Source of the DNA: Clostridium aquiflavi
GTDB taxonomy: Bacteria; Bacillota; Clostridia; Clostridiales; Clostridiaceae
Assembly: GCF_031344075.1 (NCBI RefSeq)
Contig: NZ_JAVJAN010000019.1
Location: 1 to 64,000 of the forward strand
Direction of reading: 5' to 3'
DNA: 64,000 bases
A model generated the notes under the pieces. It was not told where the DNA came from. It did no database searches and saw only the letters and a program-made list of their open reading frames with translations. The number at the start of each line of letters is the position of its first letter. Position 1 is the stretch's first letter. Positions 25,477 to 34,128 of this stretch are shown one piece after another. A program made the position numbers and the translations under genes.

Positions 25477-26211
25477 TTAAAATTCTATAATCTCAGATAC
25501 AATTCCTTGTTCCTTCATTTCCTCAATTGCACCTTTATATTCTTCTATTTGTGGTGCAATCTTAACTGCTTCTTCATAACAATATAATGCTTTCTTCTCA
25601 TCATCAAAATGATGATAACAAGCTGCTAATTTATTAAGTAATAAATGATTGTTCTTGTTTATTTTTAGTGACATTTTGTAGTACTTAATAGCTAACTTAT
25701 AGTTAAGACTAAACTTGTCATTTTCTTTAAACTCTAAAACATTTTCTCTATTCATATAGATATTTCCGATACACTCATATACAGTACACATTAAACTACT
25801 ATAATTATGCTTTTCTTCTTCTGTAAATTCTTGTTCACCTTTTCTAAAATAATCTAATGCATTATCAATATCACCTAACTCTGCATAGCAAAACCCTATG
25901 TGAATAAGACTCAACGACTCCTTGCTAAGTTCATAATATTCATCAAATAATTTAATTGCCTCATTAAAATTTCTTGAAGCTCTGTAAATAAGTCCTTTTA
26001 TAAACATTGCATAATAATTCTTAGAATCAAATTCTAATGCTTTACTCGCAAAATATAATGACTTTTGAAGTTTTCCTTTTTTTAAATCACTCATAGCAAT
26101 GTTGTTTAGAACTAATGAAAGTTCCTCTTCTGTTTTTATAATTCCGCCTGTTATATTTATCTTGTTTTCCTTTAAAAAATTATCTATTTTATCTTTTAAG
26201 TTTTCTTTCAT
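25477..26211 (-). CDS. tetratricopeptide-repeat protein
   Basis: This is a 244-residue soluble protein built of about five TPR units. Examples start at KSLYFASKALEFDSKNYYAM, NEAIKLFDEYYELS, GDIDNALDYFRKGEQEF, LAIKYYKMSLKINKNN and EKKALYCYEEAVKIAP, each with the alternating small/aromatic pattern. There is no signal peptide or enzymatic domain. It probably serves as a protein-protein scaffold; the partner is unknown. It is monocistronic, divergent from the spore coat gene. Confidence 0.8.
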   Translation of the reverse strand: MKENLKDKIDNFLKENKINITGGIIKTEEELSLVLNNIAMSDLKKGKLQKSLYFASKALEFDSKNYYAMFIKGLIYRASRNFNEAIKLFDEYYELSKESLSLIHIGFCYAELGDIDNALDYFRKGEQEFTEEEKHNYSSLMCTVYECIGNIYMNRENVLEFKENDKFSLNYKLAIKYYKMSLKINKNNHLLLNKLAACYHHFDDEKKALYCYEEAVKIAPQIEEYKGAIEEMKEQGIVSEIIEF

Positions 26212-26348
26212 TTCATCTACACCTACTTTGGTATTTAATTTTTAATTACATTTTAACATAAAAGTGAAATTTTTAGTGAATATATTATAAATAAAAGAAA
26301 ATGAATATTATTTTACTTTTTAGTAAAACTATACTTGGAGGTGTTCTT

Positions 26349-26849
26349 ATGGTAAATCTAAGTATGAAAGAAAGAATGTTGTTGCAAGATGAAAAAAGTC
26401 ATGAAGAATTATGTGTTGAAAAATACAATAGATATTCTGATAAAGCTTGCGATGTAGAATTAAAAAATTTATTTTCAACATTAGCTCAAAAGGAACAACA
26501 ACATTTAGATACTATTAATCAAATGTTAAGTGGAAGTGTTCCAAGTGTAAATCAAGGTCAACAATCTAATCAAAATCAAACTGCTAACCAAAATCAAACT
26601 TCTATGCAAAACATGAATATGAATAATGCTACTAATTCTCAATTAACTCAAAATGATATTAGTAATGATAAAATGTTATGTCAAGATTCATTATCTACTG
26701 AAAAATATGTATCTTCTACCTATAATACAACTATATTTGAATTTAAAGATAAAAATATGAGGCAAGTGTTAAATCATATTCAAAAAGAAGAACAAGAACA
26801 TGGTGAACAACTATACAATTATATGAGTCAACATGGAATGTACAACTAA
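26349..26849 (+). CDS. Coat-F-like spore coat protein
   Basis: The start is the ATG at 26349 behind GGAGGTG; an in-frame ATG at 26301 has no such site. The 166 residues form two ferritin-like helical halves (KERMLLQDEKSHEELCVEKY and QDSLSTEKYVSSTYNTTIFE). They are separated by a low-complexity linker rich in Gln, Asn and Met (residues about 70-115). This matches the Coat F family of spore coat proteins found throughout Clostridium, which are expressed late in sporulation. The conserved acidic/His residues of both halves are kept. Confidence 0.85.
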   Translation: MVNLSMKERMLLQDEKSHEELCVEKYNRYSDKACDVELKNLFSTLAQKEQQHLDTINQMLSGSVPSVNQGQQSNQNQTANQNQTSMQNMNMNNATNSQLTQNDISNDKMLCQDSLSTEKYVSSTYNTTIFEFKDKNMRQVLNHIQKEEQEHGEQLYNYMSQHGMYN

Positions 26850-26875
26850 TTAAACTAAGGCATAAATAAAATCAC

Positions 26876-26908
26876 AAAAATGGATTCAAGTAATCTGAAT
26901 CCATTTTT
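26876..26908. terminator. bidirectional terminator
   Basis: A 13-bp stem, AAAAATGGATTCA (26876-26888) with TGAATCCATTTTT (26896-26908), lies between the coat gene and the convergent membrane protein gene. Confidence 0.9.
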
Positions 26909-26953
26909 ATTTAAAACCTAATTAATATTCTAAAATAATTTCTTTATTCTAAT

Positions 26954-27412
26954 CTAGATCTCTACTTCAATTATGCTGTTTTGTTCATGTTCAATTTCTT
27001 TTAAAGCTTCAATACATATAATATAATACTTATGTTCATATTTTTCTTTATTAAGCATTACTTTTGTATGTATGTTTGAAAAAGACTTTACTACTATAAT
27101 AATAAATGCAAGCAATATAGCTAATGTCATAATTGGTCTGTTAGAATATTGTGTGGAAATTCCTCCTAAAAAAGCAACTACAGCTATCATAAATATATTT
27201 AAGTAATATTTTTCTGAATATGCCCTACAAGATATAAATCTCTCATTTAAATATGCCTTTTCTAAATCTATGTCCAAATTTTTATTTTTTAAATAATCAT
27301 TCTTTACTCTTTCATACATTTGTCTAATATCTTTATCACTGTCTTTGTATTTAACATAGTCTAAATGTATATTACCAAATGGTCTATTTCCAATTGCATG
27401 TTTTCCTCTCAT
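26954..27412 (-). CDS. small membrane protein of unknown function
   Basis: The ATG at 27412 follows AGGAGATGG by a good distance and is preferred over a GTG at 27436. The 152-residue product has a basic, charged N-terminal third and two adjacent transmembrane helices (about 75-92 and 96-113; core motifs IFMIAVVAFLGG and LAILLAFIIIVV). A cytoplasmic tail rich in Glu follows. I do not recognise a family. It lies just downstream of the deaminase-like gene on the same strand at a distance of 105 bases and could be co-transcribed with the next gene's region only weakly. Confidence 0.6.
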   Translation of the reverse strand: MRGKHAIGNRPFGNIHLDYVKYKDSDKDIRQMYERVKNDYLKNKNLDIDLEKAYLNERFISCRAYSEKYYLNIFMIAVVAFLGGISTQYSNRPIMTLAILLAFIIIVVKSFSNIHTKVMLNKEKYEHKYYIICIEALKEIEHEQNSIIEVEI

Positions 27413-27517
27413 CTCTCCATCTCCTATATATAACACTTTTACTATATTATGTATTATTTTTATAAAAAAATAAAGAGGTAAATATAGAAAATTAATTTCT
27501 ATAAATACATCTAATTT

Positions 27518-28708
27518 CTACTCTCCATATTTTTTGCTGTATTTGACTTCAACTTTTATATTAGGATACTTTTTACAAAACTGGCTAATTACATAATAGC
27601 AGCTTGGACACGGCTCTAATTTAGTATATAAAATAAGAGTACCCTCATCTTTCAAGGCTTTCTTCTCTATTTGTCTATGTATTTCTTCAAATATCTTTTT
27701 TTCACTATCATTAACTCTGTTATATCCTATTCCTAAATTACCAAGCTTATTAACTTTACTACTTTTAAAAGTTGCATTTTCTAATAAAGTTACCTTGCAA
27801 TAGTTCTTTATATCATTACTTCCGCTTATTGCTTTAAACTCTTTATTATCATATGTTGCTACAGCTATATTTATAGAATCCTGCAAAGCCTTACTTTGAT
27901 TTATTTTAAAAGTTGATTTTTCTTTTTCATCAACTTCCATATATTTATGTATGTTCTTTATTAAACGTTGCATTCTTGGTATATTACTACTTAAATAATC
28001 ATGATATTCTACAGAACCTTTCTTCGCTACAATGTGCTCATAATTTATTTTTTTAGGTATTTCTATAGATATTGTTTTAGTCTTAGACTCAACATTATAC
28101 TTTTCTTTCACATTTTCATTTTTAATAAGAACCATTTTTTTTAATAATTCAATATCTTTTGCATAAAGATATTCCTTATTTATTTCTTTTTCTAAATTCT
28201 CTAATCTGATCTTACCTTCTATACTTATGATTCCAGATATATCATCTTTTATTTCTTCTATAGCCTTTATTATATCTTCAACATTATCTTGAAGACTAAA
28301 TTCTCGTTCATATTCAATTCTATCTATGTTTAATTTCTTTATTGCACTTATTTTTTCACACAACCTATTATGCTCATTTTTAAATAATATCATCTTTTTT
28401 ATATAATCAATTAAATCGCTAGTATCATAAACTTTATAAGTAATTTCAGGATTATTAATATATGTATGTAAAATCTCTATTACACTATTATCTACTTGAA
28501 AATTTTTAACAAGATCCTCTTTAAATTTTTCTTCATCAAACTCATTTATTTCATATCCTTCTTTTTTCAATGCATCTTTAAATTCATCTAAATTATTTAT
28601 CTTAATCCGATTTTTCTTTATCTTCTTTGATAAAGTATTTATTTGAATCTCTTCTGCAATACTTCGAGTATTGCCTCTTAAAGAATTAAAAACTTTCTTT
28701 TCCTGCAC
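27518..28708 (-). CDS. protein with C-terminal nucleic-acid/nucleotide deaminase-like domain
   Basis: The start is the GTG at 28708, five bases behind GGAGGAG; an in-frame TTG at 28723 would overlap that site. The product is about 396 residues. The first 270 are charged, coiled-coil-rich and unrecognised. The last 110 fit a toxin-type deaminase fold: a first strand (INIAVATYDNKEFKAISG), a zinc-binding acid in NDSEKKIFEEI, and the zinc cysteines in LEPCPSCYYVI (about 366), followed by a strand KVEVKYSKKYG. The layout resembles the BURPS668_1122/YwqJ-type deaminases of polymorphic toxins. There is no signal or secretion domain, so an intracellular role (effector, defence or housekeeping) is open. 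Confidence 0.65.
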   Translation of the reverse strand: MQEKKVFNSLRGNTRSIAEEIQINTLSKKIKKNRIKINNLDEFKDALKKEGYEINEFDEEKFKEDLVKNFQVDNSVIEILHTYINNPEITYKVYDTSDLIDYIKKMILFKNEHNRLCEKISAIKKLNIDRIEYEREFSLQDNVEDIIKAIEEIKDDISGIISIEGKIRLENLEKEINKEYLYAKDIELLKKMVLIKNENVKEKYNVESKTKTISIEIPKKINYEHIVAKKGSVEYHDYLSSNIPRMQRLIKNIHKYMEVDEKEKSTFKINQSKALQDSINIAVATYDNKEFKAISGSNDIKNYCKVTLLENATFKSSKVNKLGNLGIGYNRVNDSEKKIFEEIHRQIEKKALKDEGTLILYTKLEPCPSCYYVISQFCKKYPNIKVEVKYSKKYGE

Positions 28709-29030
28709 AATAACTCCTCCCAATTAACGTTTTTTAGTACATATTTCTTATCTTATGAATAAGATTTCAGAGAATATACCAAATTATATTATACATTTTA
28801 TTTTATAGTATGCAATTACAACTGATGTACTTAACCATATCATGTTCGATTTTATGTTTTCACCATACTGTATACTTAGTTATTTATTACATAAAAACAC
28901 TCTCCTTTCAAAGTTATAGATTTTTAATCTTCCACTTTAAGGAGAGCATATGATTTTTTAATAATATGATCTTGGTATATATTATTAAGTTATTATTTAT
29001 AAATTGAAATCAATTAATTTAACTTAAATT
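28709..29030. other. AT-rich intergenic region with one terminator
   Basis: These 322 bases separate two minus-strand genes. The part nearest 28709 should hold the promoter of the deaminase-like gene. Apart from the terminator hairpin at 28893-28946 I see no coding frame or RNA element. Confidence 0.5.
28893..28946 (-). terminator. probable terminator of the acetyltransferase gene
   Basis: CTCTCCTT at 28900-28907 pairs with AAGGAGAG at 28939-28946, with flanking AAAGT/ACTTT able to extend the stem. On the minus strand it is followed by TGTTTTTAT. The loop is long, so efficiency is uncertain. Confidence 0.6.
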
Positions 29031-30239
29031 TTAAAAATAATCTGAAAAATATGGTGACTGCTGTTCTATTGCATCTTCCAACATATCTACAGTCTTAGAA
29101 CTACACACAATACGTCCAATTCTATGCAGATAATCTGGGCGTTTATATCCTAATAACATAGTTGTCATAGTTTGAATATCTATTCTATCTGTAGTTTTTT
29201 CTACTGAATGAACCACCTTACCTTTTCCATCATTTGAAATTTTCAATGTAAATGTTCCTTGATTCCAAGCAAGCAATGGATCACTAAGTGTAAATGTCCA
29301 TTCACGCTCTATAGTATCAGCCTTAAAAGGATATTCTTCAATAAAATGTTCAAAATCAACAATTCTAGCCATAAAATATGGTGAAATAATTTCTTTTATA
29401 TCAGCATCCTCCAATAAAAATGCTAATGGCTCATCTGTAAATGTATTTCCTACGACCTTTGAAATCATAGAAAAATGAGCACTTACAAAGTTCCATAATC
29501 CTATTCTTGCATCTTCATTAACAAATATCATATCTTTAATATGAAAAACATCATCAGCTATCCAATATATTACATATCCATCTGGTTTATCATCTTCATT
29601 GTAATATACTGCAGCCATTATATCATCTGTATCCCACAACCAATATTCATTCCAAGCCAGACTATCTCTCAATAGCGCACCGTGTGTCAAATAAGCAAAT
29701 CTATTATAGGCTTCTTTCACTTGGTCACTATCTATATGAACACGTCTCACATCTCCAGCTACTTGCCGATTTTTTGGCAACTGATAATCATTAATTTCAT
29801 ATGTGATTTTATCAGATATTATTTCCCATCCCTTCCTGCGATAATAAGGAATAGAATATGGGTATAAATAAGATATAAATTGTTTACGTTCTTTCATATT
29901 GTATAATGATTGATACAATAGTTTATGCATTAGCCCTTGATTTGAGTACTCCGGATAAGTTCCAACACCAGTAAGACCACCCATATCATATGTGCAATTA
30001 AAAATACGAACTTTCATAGGATAAACAGCCACCTGTGAAATTAGATTATCTCCATCAAACCACCCTAATACATCTGCCTGTTTCAATGTTGGTGATTTAG
30101 CACGAATAATTTCTTTATCTTGCCAACCAATTTGATTCAGTTCGTGTTCAGTGACTTGAAAAACATATCTTAATAACTGGTTATATTGCTCAAGATGTTC
30201 TATTCCAATACTTTTTAACTTTAATTGTTTTTTATTCAT
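29031..30239 (-). CDS. Eis-like GNAT N-acetyltransferase
   Basis: This 402-residue protein has the Eis family layout: an N-terminal GNAT domain, a second diverged GNAT domain, and a C-terminal sterol-carrier-like domain. The acetyl-CoA loop is seen as VGTYPEYSNQGLMHKLL near residue 92, and the C-terminal acid typical of Eis is retained (the protein ends SDYF). Eis enzymes acetylate aminoglycosides and protein or small-molecule amines at several positions. The natural substrate here is unknown. Base composition is a little less AT-rich than its neighbours. It is followed by a terminator and preceded by a weak GAGTAAT site. Confidence 0.82.
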   Translation of the reverse strand: MNKKQLKLKSIGIEHLEQYNQLLRYVFQVTEHELNQIGWQDKEIIRAKSPTLKQADVLGWFDGDNLISQVAVYPMKVRIFNCTYDMGGLTGVGTYPEYSNQGLMHKLLYQSLYNMKERKQFISYLYPYSIPYYRRKGWEIISDKITYEINDYQLPKNRQVAGDVRRVHIDSDQVKEAYNRFAYLTHGALLRDSLAWNEYWLWDTDDIMAAVYYNEDDKPDGYVIYWIADDVFHIKDMIFVNEDARIGLWNFVSAHFSMISKVVGNTFTDEPLAFLLEDADIKEIISPYFMARIVDFEHFIEEYPFKADTIEREWTFTLSDPLLAWNQGTFTLKISNDGKGKVVHSVEKTTDRIDIQTMTTMLLGYKRPDYLHRIGRIVCSSKTVDMLEDAIEQQSPYFSDYF

Positions 30240-30370
30240 ATAATATTACTCCTTTAACCAAATTCCGTTTATCTTACTATTGATTATAACATATCTATGA
30301 ATATCAAATTATTAAAAATCCCAAAAGCACATTATTTAACTCATATTCTTTATATTATTTGAAAGTTTTA

Positions 30371-31609
30371 TTATTTTTGTAAATTTAAACTCTTATTTGA
30401 TAATTTTTTAGTGTTTGATTGCACATCTTTTTGTATTTCATCCTTTTCTATATCTTCATTAGATACAGGTAATTTTCTTGCCAAAATCACTGCAAAAATA
30501 GGCATTACTATTAAAGTACATAGTGCTGTGTGTATACCATAGTTATCCGAAACCCATCCAAGTATCGGTGATACAACACCACCCATGGTAACTCCTAATC
30601 CCATTGTTACCCCTGAAGCTAGTCCAACATGATTAGGCAAATACTTTTGTCCAAGTGCTATCATTGGGCTATATGGCATATATAAGAAAAATCCTAATGG
30701 AATCAATATTATAGTAACTATTATTGGATTTTTTACACTTAGAAAAGCTATTAATAGTGGTAATAAACAAGAATAACCCATTATTATCACCTTTTTATTT
30801 CCAGCCTTATCAGCAAGTTTTCCTGAAAATAATGTTCCAACTGCTCCAACAACAATTAATGTAGATAATGCTATACTTCCATGTACTTCTGATTGATTTA
30901 ATACATGTACAAAATAAAGTGCTAAAAATGTATTAAGTCCGAAAAATACTGTGGATCTGCAAAGAAGTGTAAGTGTTAATCTTCCAAAAGCACCCCACTG
31001 ATCAACTTTTACTACTTCTTCATTTCTTATACAATTGCCTTCCTTAACTAATTCATTTTCATTTTTAGAAAAATATCTTGATTCGTATAAAAGTATTAGT
31101 CCCATTATTATTGCAGGAATACACAATATTATAGTTCCCTTTAAGCCCCAGATTGATAAAATTACTGTTGTTATTATTGGCCCTACTGCAAAACCAATAT
31201 TTCCACCTGCTGCAAATTGACTCACTGCAGTTGTTTTATTTTCACCTGAAAATTTATTTGTAAGCCTAGCACCTTCTGGATGATATAATGCTATTCCTAC
31301 TCCACTTAAAGCTACTAAAGCAAATATCATATTATAACTACTTGTAACTCCTGATACTCCAATTCCTATACCACCTAGCAGTACACCTGTTCCAAGTGCC
31401 CAAGGAAGCGAAATTTTATCTGCATAAATTCCAAATAGAGGTTGTATTATTGATGAGCTTGCATTGGCTGCAAAAATTAAGAATGCTGCTGCTGCATAAC
31501 TTAAGTTTTTCTCTGATATAAGAAATGGTAACATTGCTGGTAATGCTCCTTGATAAATGTCTGTTACTAAATGTCCAGCTGCAAATAGTCTTATAAATTT
31601 TTTGTTCAT
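30371..31609 (-). CDS. MFS transporter, fosmidomycin-resistance (Fsr) type
   Basis: The ATG at 31609 follows AGAAGG and gives 412 residues (an upstream ATG at 31627 has no site). There are twelve transmembrane helices in two bundles. The N-terminal GHLVTDIYQGALPAMLPFL and VGIALYHPEGARLTN are characteristic of the Fsr branch of the major facilitator superfamily, which exports fosmidomycin and related small compounds by proton antiport. It is divergent from a LysR-type regulator with a 173-base shared region containing a direct repeat, so control by that regulator is likely. The actual substrate is unknown. Confidence 0.88.
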   Translation of the reverse strand: MNKKFIRLFAAGHLVTDIYQGALPAMLPFLISEKNLSYAAAAFLIFAANASSSIIQPLFGIYADKISLPWALGTGVLLGGIGIGVSGVTSSYNMIFALVALSGVGIALYHPEGARLTNKFSGENKTTAVSQFAAGGNIGFAVGPIITTVILSIWGLKGTIILCIPAIIMGLILLYESRYFSKNENELVKEGNCIRNEEVVKVDQWGAFGRLTLTLLCRSTVFFGLNTFLALYFVHVLNQSEVHGSIALSTLIVVGAVGTLFSGKLADKAGNKKVIIMGYSCLLPLLIAFLSVKNPIIVTIILIPLGFFLYMPYSPMIALGQKYLPNHVGLASGVTMGLGVTMGGVVSPILGWVSDNYGIHTALCTLIVMPIFAVILARKLPVSNEDIEKDEIQKDVQSNTKKLSNKSLNLQK

Positions 31610-31713
31610 ATTAAACCTTCTTTTCATGTAAGTTTATATTTTTAAGTAATTTTGTATTATTTATCTTTACTTGTAAAAATATAATTTATTCCTTATTATT
31701 ATATCAAGAGAAA

Positions 31714-31767
31714 ATCTATATTTAAAATACATATTAGGAATAGATCTATACTTAAAAAATATGAATA
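31714..31767. promoter_or_regulatory. direct repeat in the MFS/LysR divergent promoter region
   Basis: ATCTATATTTAAAATACAT at 31714 recurs with few changes as ATCTATACTTAAAAAATAT at 31744. Start-to-start distance is 30 bases, about three helical turns, as expected for a LysR-type tetramer binding one face of DNA. Inference only. Confidence 0.4.
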
Positions 31768-31782
31768 GATAGGTGAATGATG

Positions 31783-32682
31783 ATGGATATAAGACAGCTT
31801 AGATATTTTTTAACCATAGCTGAAGAAGGTCATATAACAGCAGCAGCTAAAAAACTAAATATTTCCCAACCACCTTTAAGCAAACAACTTAAATTACTAG
31901 AAGAAGAACTTGGAGTAACATTGTTCAATAGAACGAGTAGAAGTTTAGAATTAACAGACGCTGGTATTTTGCTTCAAAATAAATCTTCGCAACTCCTTGA
32001 GTTGTATAAATCAACGGTTAATGAAATAAAGAATTTTAATGATGGAATAGAAGGAACACTAGGTATCGGAACAGTTTGTTCTTCAGGAATTAATATTTTG
32101 CCACAAAAAATAAAGGAATTTTGTAAACAACATCCTAAAATAGATTATGAAATATATGAGGGCAATAGTTTTAAAATAATGGAACTATTAAATAATGGAC
32201 TAATTGATGTTGGATTTGTGAGAGAACCATTTAATCTATCACTATATAATTCATTTGTAATTAAAGATAATCTTGAAAATAACTTAAATGACTATTTTGT
32301 TACAATTGCAAAATCTAAATTCTATGATTCCATAGAAAGTAACACTATTCTCATTAAAGAATTAAAAGATAAGCCATTAATAATTAATCGAAGATACGAT
32401 GATGTTATAAAAAGTGCTTGTAATAAAGCAGGCTTTGAACCACAGATAATATGTAAAAATGATGATATTATTACATCTTTAAGTTGGGCCGAAGCTGGAA
32501 TTGGAATTTCTATTTTACCTCTTACTGCTTCTAATATCTTACCAAATGTTAATCTAAAAATAAAAAAGATAATAGAACCATCAATTGAGTCATATTTAAG
32601 ATTAATTTGGACTAAAAATAAACCTCTATCAAATATTTCACGTAATTTTATAGAAATGTTTGATAAAAATATTTTTAATTAA
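31783..32682 (+). CDS. LysR-family transcriptional regulator
   Basis: Three ATG codons run together; the one at 31783 is best spaced from AGGTGA (31771). The 299-residue product has the N-terminal winged helix (MDIRQLRYFLTIAEEGHIT and AAKKLNISQPPLSKQLKLLE) and a C-terminal periplasmic-binding-protein-like effector domain beginning TLGIGTVCSSG. The CynR/CatR-type N-terminal signature is complete. It probably regulates the divergent MFS exporter and itself, with a small-molecule inducer. Confidence 0.93.
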   Translation: MDIRQLRYFLTIAEEGHITAAAKKLNISQPPLSKQLKLLEEELGVTLFNRTSRSLELTDAGILLQNKSSQLLELYKSTVNEIKNFNDGIEGTLGIGTVCSSGINILPQKIKEFCKQHPKIDYEIYEGNSFKIMELLNNGLIDVGFVREPFNLSLYNSFVIKDNLENNLNDYFVTIAKSKFYDSIESNTILIKELKDKPLIINRRYDDVIKSACNKAGFEPQIICKNDDIITSLSWAEAGIGISILPLTASNILPNVNLKIKKIIEPSIESYLRLIWTKNKPLSNISRNFIEMFDKNIFN

Positions 32683-32866
32683 TCTAGATTAACTCCTTTT
32701 TTTAGATACTATAAATAATGGTATTATAAATAGACTCACTTATAGTAAGATTGATTGCCGTCTTTGAAATATGATGAAGGACTTTTTTTATTTATTTTTT
32801 AACTTGTCTATAATTTTACTATTATTTTGTTATGTTATCTATATTTCTTAAATATTGTAATATTTC

Positions 32867-33247
32867 TTATACAATGTTATTTAAAAAAATACCAATAGCA
32901 GTAACTATTATACTTACAATCATTAATATTGCTACGTTTGAAATCGCAAGTACGATAGGATGATTTCTCATAAACATTTGATATTTATTTATTTTAATTT
33001 CTTCTTCATATACATCAAATATTTTATTTCTACCATTGATAATGCTCATTCCTATTTTATAACATAAACCAATATTTAAAAACTGAATAATAAGTAAGAA
33101 TTTTGTAAATACAGCTATTGTTGTAAATATAATTGCTAATATTATTATCCCTTCAAAAACTTTCTTAGGTGTAACAAAAGACATTCCTGTCAAAACTAGA
33201 AAAAGTACTACTTGAAATTGAATCCATACTGGCATTTCCTTTCTCAC
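32867..33247 (-). CDS. small membrane protein of unknown function
   Basis: This protein has about 126 residues and three or four hydrophobic helices (VVLFLVLTGMSFV, IIILAIIFTTIAVFTKFLLI, and a C-terminal VAILMIVSIIVTAIGIFL). A positively charged loop separates the first group from the last. The start is uncertain: a GTG at 33247 has a poor site, and the ATG four codons later sits too close to AAAGGA. I do not recognise a family, and no neighbour on the same strand suggests a role. Confidence 0.6.
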   Translation of the reverse strand: MRKEMPVWIQFQVVLFLVLTGMSFVTPKKVFEGIIILAIIFTTIAVFTKFLLIIQFLNIGLCYKIGMSIINGRNKIFDVYEEEIKINKYQMFMRNHPIVLAISNVAILMIVSIIVTAIGIFLNNIV

Positions 33248-33397
33248 TTTCTATATTTTCTTAAATTCTACAAATAATTATTTAAATAATCTGCTAAAGC
33301 TCTATTAACTATTTCACTTATAAAAATATTATCATGATTTAAAATAAGAATTTTATTTATATTAGATACACCTCTTTTATTATTTTAATGAAATTTC

Positions 33398-33672
33398 TTA
33401 TACTTCTATTTCATAATAACCTTTTAAATATCCTTCTTGGATCGGCATATCATATTCATCTATAAATAACATAACTCTATTATCATAATGCTTATGCATA
33501 CATTTCATCAAAAAATTAACTCCATGACAAGTATCTGTAAATGAAGCACTTTTACTCAATATATCATAATATTTTTTCTTATCTACAAAGTAATTATCAT
33601 TTTCTATTAATTCTTTAAAATCTGATAATCCTACACTTATATTTTTTTCAATGTATGCACCTTCCTTCTTCT
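33398..33672 (-). pseudogene. AAA-ATPase-like (DUF1703-type) gene, internally deleted
   Basis: A frame without start reads GAYIEKNISVGLSDFKELIE, then FVDKKKYYDIL, then CMHKHYDNRVMLFIDEYDMP and QEGYLKGYYEIEV before a TAA at 33398. The first part is the N-terminus and the FIDEYD part is the Walker B region of the AAA-ATPase-like/PD-(D/E)XK family (PF09820). The Walker A segment that should separate them is missing, and the C-terminal nuclease is gone. It lies at the leader-distal end of the relic CRISPR that follows. Confidence 0.7.
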
Positions 33673-33682
33673 ATTATTTTCT

Positions 33683-33775
33683 ATTTAAATGCCATCATCT
33701 CAAAGTTAATCAATCCATTATTGAGGAACCCCTTCAACATATTTTATTTAAATACATCCCATGTTAAAGTTAATC
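33683..33775 (-). CRISPR. relic mini-CRISPR: two diverged repeats and one 34-base spacer
   Basis: Repeat copies lie at 33683-33711 (29 bases, heavily changed in the middle, end AGTTAATC kept) and 33746-33775 (30 bases, only two differences from the main-array repeat). They flank a spacer at 33712-33745. Immediately to the right is a copy of the main array's leader. Orientation is the same as the main array (transcribed on the minus strand). No cas genes are adjacent, so any function would rely on the type I-B genes 11-20 kb away. Confidence 0.85.
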
Positions 33776-33859
33776 ATTGAAAATAAGCTATTATTGAAAT
33801 TTAAAAAATCTTCTAATACAGTAATAGTAACACATTACAAAAATTTTACCAAGTGATTT
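33776..33859 (-). promoter_or_regulatory. second copy of the CRISPR leader
   Basis: These 84 bases match the leader at 61682-61766. The outer 48 bases differ at one position, and the 12 bases next to the repeat are identical. The single change in the outer part turns a possible minus-strand -10 box TATAAT of the main leader into TGTAAT. Confidence 0.85.
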
Positions 33860-34128
33860 GAAAATGTTAGCTACATCATTTATCATCTTATAAATTTCTT
33901 CAATTTGATTATTCTTTTGTGTATTTTATTTCCTGTGAATATTTAATTATAAAAGAATAAGAGCCTACATTACATAGACTCTCATTCGTATCTCATATTA
34001 ATTTTTAAGCTCTGTACTAAATATGTATTCGTATATTCAATAAGTTAAGTTCAATTACTCAGTTCACTTTACTTATGTATACATGAACACTTTGCTAAGA
34101 TAGATCTTATTTTAAAAATACACTAATC
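33860..34128. other. intergenic region downstream of glpF
   Basis: 269 bases. A weak hairpin at about 33959-33985 (AGAGCCTA with TAGACTCT, one mismatch) could terminate glpF on the minus strand. No coding frame is visible. Confidence 0.4.
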
